Notes: generated by a model from the sequence alone, not told the origin. DNA of 64,000 bases from Dicaeum eximium (GCA_013396995.1 VWZP01002662.1:382909-446908); one strand, 5' to 3'. Counted from the first letter of the stretch, positions 1-14,604 are shown. Made by a program: numbers and translations.

Positions 1-479
1 CAGTTACCACAATTAGGAATTTGAAGCAGGTGGCTCAATAATGGGGCTTTTTCATTTCATTTATTAGAAGGGGGAGGAAAAAGCCCAGCAACGCAGAGCT
101 TCATTTATTTTCATCAGCTCCACAGTAAGAGCATGGCAATTTGCAACACCAGAATCATTTCAAGTACAGCTTTGCATACATCATTCATTTCTTTAGTTTT
201 AAAAGCTTCTTATCGTTCAACCAAAATTTGAAAAGATAATTTCCTGTCTAAAGTCCAATCTGGTCTGAGCATCCTGGCTGCTTTTTAACACTGTGTTGGC
301 TTTCTTGGTAAGCAGATGGAGTGTCGGTGTTACTGCTGCGTGACCCCCAGGTGAGTGTGACTTTGCCTGCGTGTGCCTGCGCGTAACACATCCGCCACCA
401 AGAGCTGTGCGTGACATCCAGCTCCAAGTTTGCCTCACCTTCCCGTTCGCTAGGAAGAGAGTTTAATTTAATTTCGCCT

Positions 480-780
480 CCGTCCCAAGGCTGGCAGCAG
501 AAGCAGCACGCTCCCAGCAGGAGGATGCAGCGTTTGCAGCAATGCAGCCGCGGGTCGCAGCCCGGCCGCACGCAGGGCAGCGCTCGGCAAGGCTGCCGCG
601 GGGTCGGGGCGCAGCATCCTCTTCCTCCCGCTGCTTCTGCCGGGCGCTCTCCGGTGTGTGTGTGTGGGTGTGTGTGGGTGTGTGTGTGTGTGTGTGTGCG
701 GATGGGGGGTTCGCACCTCGCGGGGAGCCCCACCGCCTTTCAGGGAACGCAGCTCCAGATGCACCCTCGGCCCGGGAGTC
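480..780. other. Orphan CpG-rich patch
   Basis: The stretch 541-655 alone holds about 16 CpG dinucleotides, in an otherwise CpG-poor AT-rich flank. It includes CAGCCGCGGGTCGCAGC and CCGCGGGGTCGGGGCGCAG. No supported exon is attached. It could be an orphan CpG island (enhancer or non-coding RNA promoter) or simply a GC-rich patch. Confidence 0.5.
653..699 (+). repeat. GT/GTGG microsatellite
   Basis: About 47 bases of TG dinucleotides interrupted by GGG steps follow a CpG-rich block. The minus-strand CA reading creates histidine/threonine-rich open frames that are not genes. Confidence 0.95.
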
Positions 781-3700
781 ACTTTGCTGGCTTCTCCACT
801 AACATGATGTGTTTATGCTGCTTTGAAGAACAACAACGCTCTGTTGTTCTTGTGCCAGAATAAAGGGGTTTCACGCCGCGTGAAGGTACCTCAATTTCTG
901 CATGTATAGCGAGGGGTCTGGGCAGCGGCTAAGGAAAACATCAAGGAAATGTGGTAATAGCCTGAGGCCAGGTGACAGGTCTTACCTTGCATTAGCAGGT
1001 TGCTCAGGCTTAAGTAAAACAGAGGCCCTAAAGTGGCCCCAGTGCTGCCAGTGGTAGGATTTGCCCCCTCAGAGCATCTCACAATTCAGAGATCAATTCA
1101 ATGCTGCAACCACAACTGCTGTTGCAGAGCATGAGTGGGCTATTGCTGTCCACTGTCTGAGAACATGCAGCCCCTTCTATCCACAGGAATTCCCACCAGA
1201 AACCTCCCTCTGGTTCAGAATTCAGGCAGACACTTTGTTTGGAAGCAATCTCCCTGAAGACTTTGAAGCCCCCCTGCACTGTACCATGGGCCCTGCGAAG
1301 CTGAACCAGCTTGTGTTTGCTACTGGGCTAAGTGCCCAACAAAGAGCCCCTTACCATGGCAGAGAGAATCTGTTACACATGATACCATATTAAGCAATTA
1401 ACAGGGTTGTGGGGCTGAGCCTAGTGCCTATCCTCTGCAGTTTAATCATTTCTCTGTTTGCGAGGTTTCTAGCAAATAAGACATACATGTTCCTCGCATT
1501 AGCACATCAACAGTGTCTATGGGAAAGGCAGAGACACAACGTGCACTGCTGTTCTGCTCAGGAGCAGGGTCATATTGGGCTATACTAATCAGAGGAGGTG
1601 CAGCTTCCCAGCTGACTGCTCCTGTTCTGATTGCACAGTCAGCTGCCTGCAGACAGGATGCCCTCCTGGTAAGACCTTGTCCAAAAATGTTCGGCTCCAT
1701 GTGGAAATTTTGCAATTTTTTGTATGAATATGTACTTGATAGTAAGCATTACTGAAAAGATTCTCCTTTTGCCCAGGTGTTACTGCTTTGAAACCAGCTA
1801 AGGAATATTGGTGATAATTTAAAATTAAAAAAAAAAAAAAAGACGTACCATTCTTAGCCCTTAGAAACTCTTCTGCAGAGGCACAGGGGGGCTACTTGGC
1901 TGCACAGGCACAGCCTTCAGGGCTGTTTGAACCAGCAGCCTCAGCACAGCTCCACCTGCCCTTGCAGTAGGAGGGTGCCTCAGCCCCAGTCTCAGGTTCT
2001 GCAGCCCCAGGGAACAGTTGTCTGCCCTCGGATCTCCTCCATGCAGCCACTCCCCCACTGCTGGCACAGCTATCTGCTCTTTGACAGGAGCTCAACAACC
2101 CTGTGTAAAATTGTCCTTTCCCATGCTGGAGGGAACATGAACCCCCTGATGTTTCACTTTCGATTGACACAGTTAACATCACCCCAGGATAGTGTATGCT
2201 TCTTCAGTGTAGTTCACTGCAATACTCAGGGTAATGGTAGGATTACACTGAAACGGGAATAGTGCAACTATGAAACTTGGAGACTGGATCAGTCCATTTA
2301 CATTAAGGTATCTATGAGTAACTTATGTGCTGAATATCCAGAATAAAGTGAATTAACATAAAGAGGCAAACTCTGTAAACTGACTCACTCTGTGTGCAGC
2401 TCACACAAAGAGGTAAATAGGGAGCCTCACTATTGCAAAAAGGAATGGACACTATAGACTTGGCCCTGTCTGAAGGAAACATGGAAGCACCCAGGGCCTT
2501 TCATTTCCCATGTATAAATGGAGATGATTTTATCAGTCATCTAATGAAATGATTTCTGAGTATAACTGAAATAGGGGAGATATGTGTCTAAGATAGATGA
2601 ATGGACAGAGGGTTTACAGTCTCATCCTGTCCACCTGCTGCAGAACACAGCTAAGCCCATTACAACTATGTTATTTGTGAAGCATAGGAACTGCTGGTCC
2701 AAAAAACCCCCAGTGAAAAATGCAATGATAGCAGTAATGAAGGCAGCTCTTACGTTTGCACAACAGTTCAAATTTCCAACCAGCTAAAAATTACTTCAAA
2801 AATATGTAGCTATGTTATTTTTTGGCAGACAAAAACTTGAAATCCTGATGTGATCCATGATACTGGTCTCTTCCATACAGTGGTTGTCTGACTAAGAAAA
2901 CAGACTTCACATTGTGACATGGAGTACACCTGCTCCATCATCTGGACACTGAACTGACTTGCTTACTTTAGAAAGGAAACATTGACTAGTGCTTAGTTTG
3001 TTTCCAGAATAGAACACTTTTCATTCTTTATGGCATCCTAAAGTAGCTGTAGCCAGATTCTGCAATGATCTATTTGACAGTAGGGAGTCCCATGAAGTCT
3101 ACAATAGTTCTTACTGACTTACATGTCATAAATTTTACTAGAATGATAGAAGACTCACACTGCTTTTGTGATCAATGAAGCATTTCCTTATTAACCAGGG
3201 ACACCAGTCCTGTCCTTTCTGAAGTTAGTGAGAAATAATATTGCTTCTTATGTTTTTTATAAGGCCTTACTACTGCTTCCAGTGCATCACTAATGAGTTA
3301 AATACTGGTAATAAAATTATTTATTTTTGTTGGATGGTTTATTGGTTGCTAGAACCTGGAATGTCATTTCTGGCTATTCTTCTGTTGTTATTCTTTCCCC
3401 TGAAAATTTAGGAAGAGGAATGTTGTTACAGCCTTAAATTTATCACTAGAAGCTGATGCATGTTGGTGCAATGGAAAGAGGCTGGTTTCATTTAGGCACT
3501 CAGAAACTGATATCTAATTAAATTTTGAAATGAAATGTTAAAAACAGTGGGTGACAGACTGTCTGTAGGCGTGTCCCCTGAGGTGCTCCCTATTTTATTT
3601 GTTAATGATCTTCCTTTATTGCCCACACTAAGCCAAGCTCTACCAACTACTGCTATAGCACCATTATTCAGCATTTAATTTCATACAATCTTAAAAAAAA

Positions 3701-6700
3701 ATTTAAAATTCACACTATATTTAATTAGTTGCTCATTTAAGCCCTCAGTGGTTGGCTCTCTCCTGTGTACAGATATTTATCTCTACCTATTTCAAATACT
3801 GAAGTATTGTTTTGCAGTTACAAGATTTTGGCATTGACAAAAGAGAGGTGATATGGAGTAAATTAATGAACTCAAACTGGTATGACAAGAATATGCAGGT
3901 GACCAAAGACTGAGATCTGATTTTAACTATTCTACTTGGAAAACCATAGATGTGTTAAGAAGTGACTTGAGGGCAGATATGCAGCATCAACCCAGAATTT
4001 TAAACCTTTCCTTTTTGAAATTTTTCATTGTTTGTTTATTTTCTCCTTATCTCCATCCTCTATTAAATCAATGTCAAGAGACTACTTCTGTCTGACCTTA
4101 AATGAATAGAAATGTTCATTACCTTTAGGTCTTTGCAGTTATCACTAAACAGAGATTTGATATTTTCTTGTTGCTTTTTTTGTGTTTGTTTGCGTGGGTA
4201 TTTTTTGGGGGGGAGGGTGTTGCTTGGTTTTGGTTTTTTTTATTAATCACTGATACATCTCTGATATAGAGAAAAGCACTGGAGAAATGCATTAACAAGT
4301 ACATGCAGTAGTCTTTTCAGCCTGTGCCACTGGATGGCTCAATGTGTCACAAAAGAAATCTCTGTTAGCAGTGTAAGTTAAATTCGGTTATTCAGTTTGT
4401 GAAGAAGCTGCTTCTCAAGGAGGATCTGAATATATTTTGCTAAAGGTATGAAGATCAGAGCAGCCATGATGGTCATGTCATTACTAACTGTGAAGTTTCC
4501 TTTATGTACAATTCTGTAATACCATATTCAAAACTTCCCATAAAAGATGGATGTAAATTCTTCTCTGTGGAGAGCAAAAATGGCTTTGGGCAGCTGAGTT
4601 TGCTTTTTGATACTAAGGAATCAAGAACAGTAGATAAACACTAACTTGGTGGCTAAAATTTGCCTATTCATGGCCTTGGTAAAGCAATGTTGCTATGGCT
4701 GCTCCTTACCCCTGACTTAAACAGGGACCAAGTCAGGTGTATGTTGGAGCATGTGTCTGTGCGTGAAATTAAACCACAAAGTAGAGATACACTTCAGAAT
4801 AGTTCCCTGCTTAGACAAACTTTAACAGTCTGCTGCTCTTCAGTCTGCAATACTGACTTCAAAATAGTTAGATAGGGCTATTTTTGTTATTTGTACCCTG
4901 TTTTTCTCTCGGAAATGTACTGAAACAACCAAACTCTTTGCAGTTGCTTACATAAGTCGGCAATAATTGTTTTTTTTACCAGTCTTGATACAGGTCAAAA
5001 GCTCAAATCCAGCCCAAGATTAGAAAGTAAAACTACCCACGTTTCAGGTCTCTGAGTTGTCCAGTCCTATGTGTTTTGGTTAGTAATGATGGCAGGAAAA
5101 AGAAACCAAACCCTTTCCTGTCCTCTGCCATGGATCTCAAAGATCTCATGATGCAGCTTGTTTTTAATGCAAGTCTTTATTTAAGATATAGTTTGCTGTA
5201 CCAGCCTGAAATTTCAATGGCCCTTTGAATGATGATCTATTAAATTGTCTGCATTATAAATATGCTTTTGGAGCTGCTCTGTTTTTTGTGATAACTGTGT
5301 TGGATTCTGAGTCATAAAGGTTACAAAACAGATACAATAGACTATATTCTGCCATAGAGGTGGCATAGTTCAGCATGACTGAGTCACTGCTCTGAAGAGA
5401 GACAGCACTGATTTTTATGCAGGGTATTGCAAGTCAAGCCTGAAGTGCATTGGCAGAGCTGCATTGTAGCAGGCAAAAAGCTGCTCCTTAATACATACCT
5501 AATTTTACTTGTGCAATTCACACTTTCCCAGGTACTCATCATATAACATTCTAAACTACATTTAGATGCAAGTGACCCAGGATCATTTCAAGCAGTGAAA
5601 AGGGAACAAGCAAAATTCTGAACCATTATAAATGGTCAACTTGGCAGGTGCCAAGAGTAGCATGTGTGACCATACTAAACAAACTTGGCTGGGAAACTTG
5701 AAGTTGGCAAGTATCTTCTACCTGCTGCCTTGTCTGCTTCAGTTTCCCTCTTTCCTCAGCTGGAAAAAATCATACTAGAGTAGTGGAGATCTCTGCAAGA
5801 GTCACGTTTTCTTTTTCCTCCCCCTGCCTCTGTCCTTTGCTTTACAATCTGTGCTGATTTGAAAAGGTTTTCCAGTTGGCCATGTCTTCTCTCCAGTAAC
5901 TCCAGTTTTGTTCTCCTTGCCCTCTTCTGTCTGGACTCTCTGCCCTCTTTGTGCTTTATCTATTTCCCAACAACTTTTGTGCCCAGAACACCAGGTGCAA
6001 TTCTTTTCTCCTTGCCACCAGACCAAACCCCTCAGCTGCCCACTCCTACCTGCTGTCATCTCTGTCACTCATCTGTTAAATCCCCAGGCTTCTTTTATTC
6101 CTAGGCAAATGTCCCTTCTGGTTCTTTCTTGGAACATCTCCTATGGGTTTCCTGAATATTTCTGTGTGTATATTTCTCATGATAGTTTTGATTTTTTTAG
6201 TGTTTTTTCCTCTGTTAGTATACAGTAGGGCAGAAGACTATTTAAATGTTCTATTTTGTTTATTAATACCCTGAAAGGTTTTGCAGTTCATTATTAATGT
6301 GAAATATAAATTCACAATGCATCAAAGGTGAATAAAACACTATTATACCACACTGTTAGTGACTCATGTTCAATCCAGGATCATATTGTCTTGGTAAAAA
6401 TGACCACATAAGGGCAGATAGGTTGATTTGCATTATGCTGTGTTGTTAATTTGAAAAAAACCCCTTCATCTAAAAATGATGTTTTACAAGGAACTTTTCA
6501 GATGCTTTGTAATAATCCGCATTCCTTACCTTATGCTTAGCTTTCCATTGGGGGAAAAATAAACCAACAACCTTGAGGCTGTGAGTTAAATATGTCATTC
6601 CATGAAGAAAATTATCTATATGTCCTTTCAGTCTTTTATGCTTTCCATCTTTTGAGTGTTTAGTAACTAAAGATTATTATATATAATAAATTAGAATCTT

Positions 6701-9700
6701 AATCAGTAATAAAATTTCAAATAGTTCTACCCAGTATATTATACCTGTAATGTGAATTAATTGTTCACAACTGGCTTGTTCTAAAGACCAGGTACAAATG
6801 TTTTTCAGAATATCCCTAGGAAGGGACACACCTACACATGCATACCTCTTCCTTCCATTCACCTTTGTGATTCTAGGATGATATAATAGGTTTTTTTTTT
6901 TTATTTCCTGCAGATGCTCTGGCAATTCAGAGATGTGACAAACAACATTTGCAGGAAAAGGTTATGTATCCTACCTGACCAATTGCATACAGAAATGGCA
7001 GACTTCCATGCATATGATTTCCCTTTTCAATTTTCTTATATGAGAAAATTTTCTTGCATCTTATTCAGAACATTCCCAAACATAGCCTTTCTCTCTTTGA
7101 TATGACACAAAAATTGGTCACTAAACAATTACATTTTGAGCTTAATCTAAACAACAGAACAAAGATATCAGTGCTGAAGTGGCAGCAAGTGTATCTTTAG
7201 CTGGTTATATAGGACTGTATTGTTTCTTGTTATATAGGTTATATTGTTTGGGGTTTTTAAAAATTTCTGGAACAGTTGTGTTTGTTTTTTGATGTCTGCA
7301 GTGTGAGTGCTGAGTGCCATGCCATGGGGTCTTTATTAAGGGTGAGAGGCAATGTAGCATCTACTTTGAATAGGTACTCCATGATAGCTGACTACAGGAA
7401 GGGATCTTTTCACCCCCAAACAAGTGCTTGAATAACATTCTACATGAGTATTAGAGAGACAGCATGTGCACTTTGAGATAATTCAGCTCTGTCTGCATGC
7501 AGGGTCGAGCAAACAGCACCAATGATTTCATGCCTGAGCCAGGCAGAACTGTCCCTCTGCTTAGAAGGCTGTCCCACACACAAACAATATAAAGCCAAGT
7601 AAATAGCAAGCACTTAGGAAACATTTTCAACTTTAAATAAAAAACTTAATAAAAAGCGTAAAACACCTCATTAGGCAAGCTTCTCCTTTTATAAGTAGTT
7701 GTACCCTCTCAAGTTTTCACAACTAGAAATGCAGGCAAAGAAGGCTCTGTTTTGGGGCTCTGCAGATAAATTATGTATTAAAAATATGCTCCTACTTTAA
7801 TGATCATTCTCAAAAGGCTCTTTGAAAATGAAGGAAAAGCAAAGTTTACTTTGGTCAAGGAGATGGGACACAATTCTAAGAAATATTCAAGAATAAGTTA
7901 TATAAAATTCATGAAGCTGGAATATTTACTCTTTTACCCATCAATCTTGACCCAGCTAAGTTATTTTCATCAGGAGAGATGGAATGCTTCATACTTATAG
8001 CCTTTCTAGCAGTCAATACAGTATTGACTGTATTGCAGCCAATGCAGCCAGTGTGGTGATGAGATACTGTAGTTTTCACAAGCTTTCATTAAGTTTGCTG
8101 TGAAATGCCATGTTCTCATATTAGTCATCCTCTCTGCATTATATCTTAGAAGATGCACTTCAAACTGTTTTTAAAGTACATTATTATTCAGCTGTTCACC
8201 AAAATAGACCAATATACATTATAATATGTTTACGAGGTGGCAGTCTTACAATTCAACAATTTCAAACTTACATGCCATCTGACATAGCTACAAAATTGTT
8301 TCAAATGGCCGTGCTTACTTTTTGGAGCAAGTAGTTCTAAATGAAAAGGTTGATGGCTTCAATTTGATTATTAGCAAGTAAAAGAACACTGATAGAAATA
8401 TTGCAGTCAGTATGTTGATATTCCAGGGAGAATGAAAAATGTTTAGTGGACAGTTTAGAATACTGTCAGTATACAGTGTCATGAAAACTGCTGAACTTGC
8501 TTCTTTATTTATATCACTGATGTAGGTTTAATACCATTTAAATATCTTCAAAGCCACTTCATTACTGAAAAAATTAGTTCCTTCAACAATAGATGGTAAA
8601 CATTTTCTTCCTAGTCTGCTTCAACCAAATATGAGCTACAGGCAGCTGGAGAGGGACAAAGCTTAGCATCTCCTGTCAAAAAGCAGCCAGGCTGCAGGGA
8701 ATGCAGAACTCATCACCTCCACCATGAGGTATGCAAGGTCATCTTTCATATGTGTGGATGGAGTCAGATTCAAACATGTGAAGGGAAAGGAGGTGGAGGA
8801 ATGGAAGGAAAAGGCAGAAATTTAACCTATTGTCCCAATAACAAATCACAGAGACCCAATCAGATTCTGTACAGTTTTTCTCTGCCCTGGTAATTTCACT
8901 GTGGCAAAGGACAAAACTGATTATCATGTTTTCCTAGTTGCTACTACTATATTAATTAATTCAATGCTTTCAGCAGATGTCTGCATGAAAATACGGCAAC
9001 TCAACTTGAAAAAACAGATCTTAAAAACAGAGGTCTTAGGAGGTGAGATAATACTCAAGTAAAACAGTAGTTCTCTGAATAACAGGGCCAGTGCCTGCGA
9101 TATGGAAAATAAGCAAATGAGACCCCGAGGACAGAAAGAAGATGGAGAGAAGGAGCAGAGTTACAGTGTGTCTCCTGAAGTCGAGGTTGGAAAAGTGCTG
9201 AGATTGTGTGTGAAGCTATATGTGTGTTTCTGCAGCTTCTTGCATAACTCTTCAGTGACAAATGTATTTGCAATTTTCCTCACCTACCATTGGAAAGAAA
9301 GCAATTATTAATTTATTATCAGAGAAGAAGCTGTCCTAAGTTATCTAGGCACATTTGCATCAAGCTATTCTAGTGGAATACCTGTTTACAAATATCCAAA
9401 CAACTGGCCTTTAAAGCAAAGACCAGTGTCACACAGAAGATCCCTGCACTAATGGTACTGCACACTGAAAAGGCAGCACTGTGGGTGGGACTGCAAACAT
9501 CCACCATCCTCACCTGCCTCTGTGTAGCCAGAGGATACTCTCCTGTCTCCCTTCCTTGCATCCTGAGCCTGTGCTGCTGCCAGCACGTGTGACAACCATT
9601 GCCAATTGTGACAGTTGTTTTTGTGAAGGGGGACATCTGTCTACATAAAATCAGGCTGGGGTCTGCAAACTCATTCACAGAGGAGATGAAATAGTCATCA

Positions 9701-12700
9701 GATGGTAAAAATTACCTTCTTGGTTAAAACACAAACTGCTGTCCCAAAAGTGAGAGAGACTCTATCTGACTAATGCTCACCTGAGCCAGGCTGAAGTTTG
9801 TAACATATGTGTTCGGGGGAGCCCTTGTAATTGCTGACAGATGGATCTCCATCTAAAGAGCCTTCCACCTCTACTTGCATCTCTCCTGTTTTGAAATATT
9901 AACAATAAAAATTACCTTCTACACTATACATCAAAAAACAGGAACATGAAATTCTTGAAAAAGGTATCAATATATACTCTAGATGTCTTGTCAATGAGCT
10001 GTTTACAAATGCCACTGAAATGCCCCATTGACTTTGTGGCTTTTCATAGATGGGGTTGTCTCAGAGGTAGTCTCAACCCAACCCCAAGTCTCTCCTTGGC
10101 ATCCCCTTTCTCCTCTGATTGTTTCTCTAAATATTTTGCTGAAAGCCTAAAAGCAAAAAAGTTCTCCATACAGTTGTTTCCAATTAAGAAAATTAAAGCT
10201 ATATATTTTTAAGCAAAAATAAAAATGACACAGAAAACATTTAAACATTTAAAGCACAAGAATAGTGAATAGGCAGGCCGTTATATTAACTCTTGACAAT
10301 CTACCTTATGCAACACATTTCCAGTGTAAATGCATTAGCAGTTCGGTGTTTCTTTAATTTTTGCACAGAAGCATTTTTTTTTTGTCAGATCACATTTTGT
10401 AACACAATATCAATCTTGCCATATCCATGTTCTAGATGGGCTGTAGGGATTCTGCTGTAATTATGTCAAAAAATGAAATATTTCAAAATCTGATTGACAG
10501 CTTGATTACAATAATGCATGTGATTAAATTCAGGGTGTGCTGGTGTAACAAAGGAGGGAATGTCATTGGTAATTAACTGTATTTTTGTTAAATTTTCTTG
10601 AGCATTTCTTGCTTTTAGGTTGTAGTACATTGAAACCAATGAGACACCTAGTGGTAGCATTTTTTTAGAGTTTCTTAGTGCCATTAGAGATTGGGGAAAA
10701 CCAGTTCTTATGCAAATGATATATTTTGTTACATATCATGTAAATATTATTATGTAGATTAGCATGGTCATGAACACCAACACTATGCAGTACAGTGGCA
10801 TAACAGGAAGGATTCCATGCTATGCTCAAGTATAGAATAGCAGTTCTGTAAGTACTTTTTATTCTCCAGACAGCTATTTCTGTATAATAAAGCCTGCCAG
10901 AAGACAGACAAGTATGAATTATAATGAATTGCATTGGTTTATTTTTAATTTTCATTGTATTACATCTCCTTCCAAGGAACCAGTCAATGACTTATGCCCC
11001 TTTTTCTTCCTCAAAGAAAGTTTGTATGAGACAATTAATTCACCAAAAAAACTATTTATATGAATAATGGATTAACTTTTGGTCTTAAAAAAGGATGAAA
11101 TGTGCTAATTTTCATTAGCTTTTTGTTTGTTTGTTTTCTCTTTAACAACATGCTCTTCAGAAAAAAAACCTGATGTCTCCAGTCATAGAAGATCATAGGT
11201 GTTTTAGCATGTATTTTAGAAGTAAAAATATTATGTAAATGATAATTTTTTAGTGCTCTCTCTCATGAAATTGATGGATAAATGCAGAGACGAGAAATTG
11301 TTATTTCCTAGATTTAAATAATTCAAGGTGCCACACAGTACAATTGACTCAAAACTGCGTTCCTTCATGGGCGTGCTGATATCTGCTAACCTTGATATTT
11401 TGCCTGCACATCTCTTCCACAAGTTTTACTGTCCTTTCAAATGTGTCCCTTACAACTGCATAATCCATTCCAGGCCAATATTCTTCCCTCGACCCAGATT
11501 TTATTCCCTTTTAATAGGCTGTAACCACTGACTTGTCAGAAACCAGGTTACCTATATTTGTTCTATTTTGGGGAGTGAGGAGACAGGGTAGGGCAACTAA
11601 CAAGGCTTTTGAATTTATTTGGTATTTACTGACTGTAATATCTTTGAACAAGTGCTATGTTTTCCTCTGTATCTGGATAACATTCAATAAACTTTGCTTC
11701 TTGGTAAAAATATACAAATAAGATGCAGTCTAATATAAGAAAGTGAAAGATAAAAAATATATAAAGCTGGCATACTAATTTATTTTCTGTGAAAAGAATT
11801 GAAGGTATTGCTAGAGGAAGTAACAAGTACATGGTGATTCTTTATTTTTCCCAACACACAAATACATTTTCAAAAAGTGTGCAGAAAGATGCTATTTTTT
11901 CTGTTTTCAAGCAAAAGAGTTAATACTGCATTGTTTAAAAATCCACTTTAGAAAACATATGACAGCTTGGTGACCTTGGAAGTGATAGTGATGTTTTTAA
12001 GCAGTGGGAAATATGGAACTGTAGATAGGGAGTACAAGGCACAGAGCTCTCCCTGTTTGCATCAAAAGAGGGTTTTAAAAAATATAACCTCATTCTTTCG
12101 TGCATTTTGCTAGAGCCTAATCGCCTTAAGAAATCACTATTTGATCAGTAAGTCCACAGCTAAGTATAAGCTCACCTCATTCAAGAGATCTATATCCTCT
12201 GAGCTACAAAGAATAGCAAATAATAAGTTTATAGAATTCTGGTTTCTTATTTAAAAAGCATATAGTGACAACACTAGTATTTAGCAGAGAAGTGTTTGGA
12301 GGTATGCTAATGACCGCAAGAAAATTTCAAACCTCCATAATGTGCTTTAATCACCAGCTGGAGATCAAAAGCCACCGTGTGATTTTATACAGCATGGGCA
12401 GCTTCCAGAACTGCCTTACATGGAAAGAGATCAATGGTAAAATTGGTAGATACAGCAAAGCTTTGCAATAAAAGCGTTTTATGTATCTTGTTCAAAGTAT
12501 TTAAGTGCCTTTTAGATCACTGATTGAACCATAGACATTATAAAGTGGAACCTTTTAATACCAAAATAAATTTGCAGAGTAAAATTCCATTACAGGAAAA
12601 AGCATTGCACTGCAACAGGACAGATAATAATTCTTTCACATGTAATGGAATATATGAAATGTTTGATGATAAACAGAAGTTCTTTGCATCGTTGCAGTTG

Positions 12701-14197
12701 GATCCTATGCACTGCTGTTTGTGTGCATGTGAGTGAATCTACAGTGTATCCTACACAGTGCCCCCAGATAAAATGCATTTGTACCTATAAATATCACCCT
12801 AACTGGGATGGGGGGAGACACTTCACAGTCAAGACAATTCAGGCATTTAAGTCAAGAAAAACTGCCTATGAATATGAGTTTGGACCTTGACCAAAGAAAA
12901 CATAGAAATGCTTTAGAAACTCATGAAAGTCCTTTAGTTTGAATTAATTTAATGCACTTCAAACAAACTCTAGTCTTAGAAGCTTCAACTTATTTAAGAT
13001 GATTTCCTTTAACAGCTTCAAATCATGTGTCTGTTAGCATCATAAAACTTCCAACATATCTCACTGTGTAGCTTTTCTTCCACAGCGTTTTCATCAATTC
13101 TTCTTACACTTCATCCCCCTTCCACTGAATTACTGGGTACTCTGTAGAGACTGGATTTCTTCTACCCCATGTTCCATTCCTCTCTTTAACAAATTAACTA
13201 GTCGGGGAATGAATAGAGATGATATTTTAAAAGACCTGCAAGATTTAAAAATATTTTTCCTGCCTCAGCATCTCAATTTTGAATTTAAAATGTTTTCAAA
13301 AGTACAATTAATAATGTCTTTTTAATTAATAATATAGAATTAAGAGTCAAGTAAACCAGGTCTTACTTTGAGATTTGTTACAAATTTCCTTTATCACTTC
13401 AAGCTAAACAAACTTTCCTCAGCATCTCTGTGTCTGATTCTTCATTTGTAATTCGGGGTAAATATTTATTTTGCTGAAGTGATTATTTATTAAGCTCTTT
13501 AGGAAGTTGACCCTAACAAAACCCAATATTGTGCCTTCCTTTGGTGAGGAAAACTTAGGTAACAGTCTTATCTCGTGGGGAACTTTTCAGACAGATGTGT
13601 AGTTTCTTATTCACTGCATTCTGAAGGAATTAATTAAAAAAAAAATTAAATTCCTTCCCAAAAATACAAAAATTAGTCTAACTTGTAGAGACACCTGGAA
13701 AGATTGGCAAAACCAGTTTTGCTCAAGTGAAATGCTGTCATTTCTGGTGGTGTTCTCTCAGTTCAAGCAAATTTTTGGTGTTTCCTATGAACAGTAATAC
13801 CCTAGAACATACAGAACAGTTCAGATTCTTGAACATTTCTAGCAGTACCTAATATTTCAAAAGTACATTTCTATTATTCTTAATGTAGCCCAGGTGGTCA
13901 AGGAAATCTCTGTAAGTACCATCATGATGAACACACTACAGAATGATAGTTCTTTGTTTGAAGCTATTTAGTACCTCTAAAACTGCAGCATCTGAAGACA
14001 ATGGCCATGAAATCATAATGCCTTTTAAAGGTTTGAAGCACCTAGTAAATTAACAAAACAAAATCATTGTCCTTCTGTTTTCGTGCCTCATCCCCTAAAT
14101 TCCCTGGTTTGCCATGTCCTTCATCTTCTGCACCTCTCTCACTTCACATCTTGGCAGATTCAGGTGCGGATGTGCCAACATCCGTACGTGACAATGA

Positions 14198-14330
14198 AAG
14201 GAGCAGGAATCACTGTCCCTGGAGGTGTTTAAGGAAAGGTTGGACTTAGTGCCCGGTCTAGTTCACCTGGTGGTGCTCGGTCATAGGCTGGATTCCATGA
14301 TCTTTTCTAACCGAATTGATTCTGTGATAC
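14198..14330 (+). mobile_element. CR1 LINE 3' fragment
   Basis: The sequence reads as an avian CR1 3' end: CACTGTCCCTGGAGGTGTTTAAGG..., then GGTCATAGGCTGGATTCCATGAT, finishing with a single degenerate ATTCTGTGATAC unit of the CR1 terminal octamer. The 5' end is truncated, as is usual for CR1. Orientation is +. Confidence 0.8.
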
Positions 14331-14424
14331 CAGCTGGACAAAGGCCTTCCCACACTTATTACAGCGTAAGAAACCACGGTTTCTTGTAATTCTCAACTTT
14401 TTTTCAATGAAAAGAGCTGTGAAG

Positions 14425-14565
14425 CACTAGAACAGGCTTCCCAGGGCAGTGGTGGAGTCACCACCCCTGGAAATGTTCCACAAACGTGTGGCTGTGGCAC
14501 TCGGGCACGGCTTTGCGGTGAACGCTGCCCTCAGAGCTCTTCTCCAACCCAGCCGACCCCACGGC
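14425..14565 (+). mobile_element. Second CR1 LINE 3' fragment, abutting the VRK1 promoter
   Basis: AACAGGCTTCCCAGGGCAGT, then GGTGGAGTCACCACCCCTGG and, further on, CTCTTCTCCAACCCAG match the 3' region of CR1 elements. It is more diverged than the copy just upstream and lacks the terminal octamer. It runs directly into the CpG island, so it may have contributed sequence to the promoter's upstream edge. Confidence 0.65.
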
Positions 14566-14604
14566 TGTAAAAGACTTCAGCTCTTGGCCCATCTCGGGCC
14601 GCGG

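Larger units (their letters stand above)
1..14197. other. Intergenic region upstream of VRK1
   Basis: Apart from the CpG-rich patch and GT repeat near 0.5-0.7 kb, I see no supported gene. Open frames are all 161 codons or shorter, overlap on both strands and lack recognisable domains. Small landmarks are an A-run at about 1827-1841, a T/G-rich stretch at 4150-4250 and a 9-bp-stem hairpin at 8010-8030. In mammals the gene upstream of VRK1 is PAPOLA; none of its exons are recognised here. Confidence 0.7.

Noticed and set aside
411..863. 150-codon + frame and opposing 161-codon - frame
   Set aside because: Both pass through the GT/CA microsatellite, which yields low-complexity Cys-Val or His-Thr runs. 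No domain or splice structure is present.
1061..1393. 110-codon frame with non-repetitive composition
   Set aside because: It has no recognisable domain, no supporting exon structure, and a competing frame on the other strand. It was considered as a retrocopy fragment but no parent protein was recognised.
14333..14375. Short zinc-finger-like reading (KAFPHL-type) between the two CR1 fragments
   Set aside because: It is too short, lacks paired Cys and His spacing, and is not part of an open gene.
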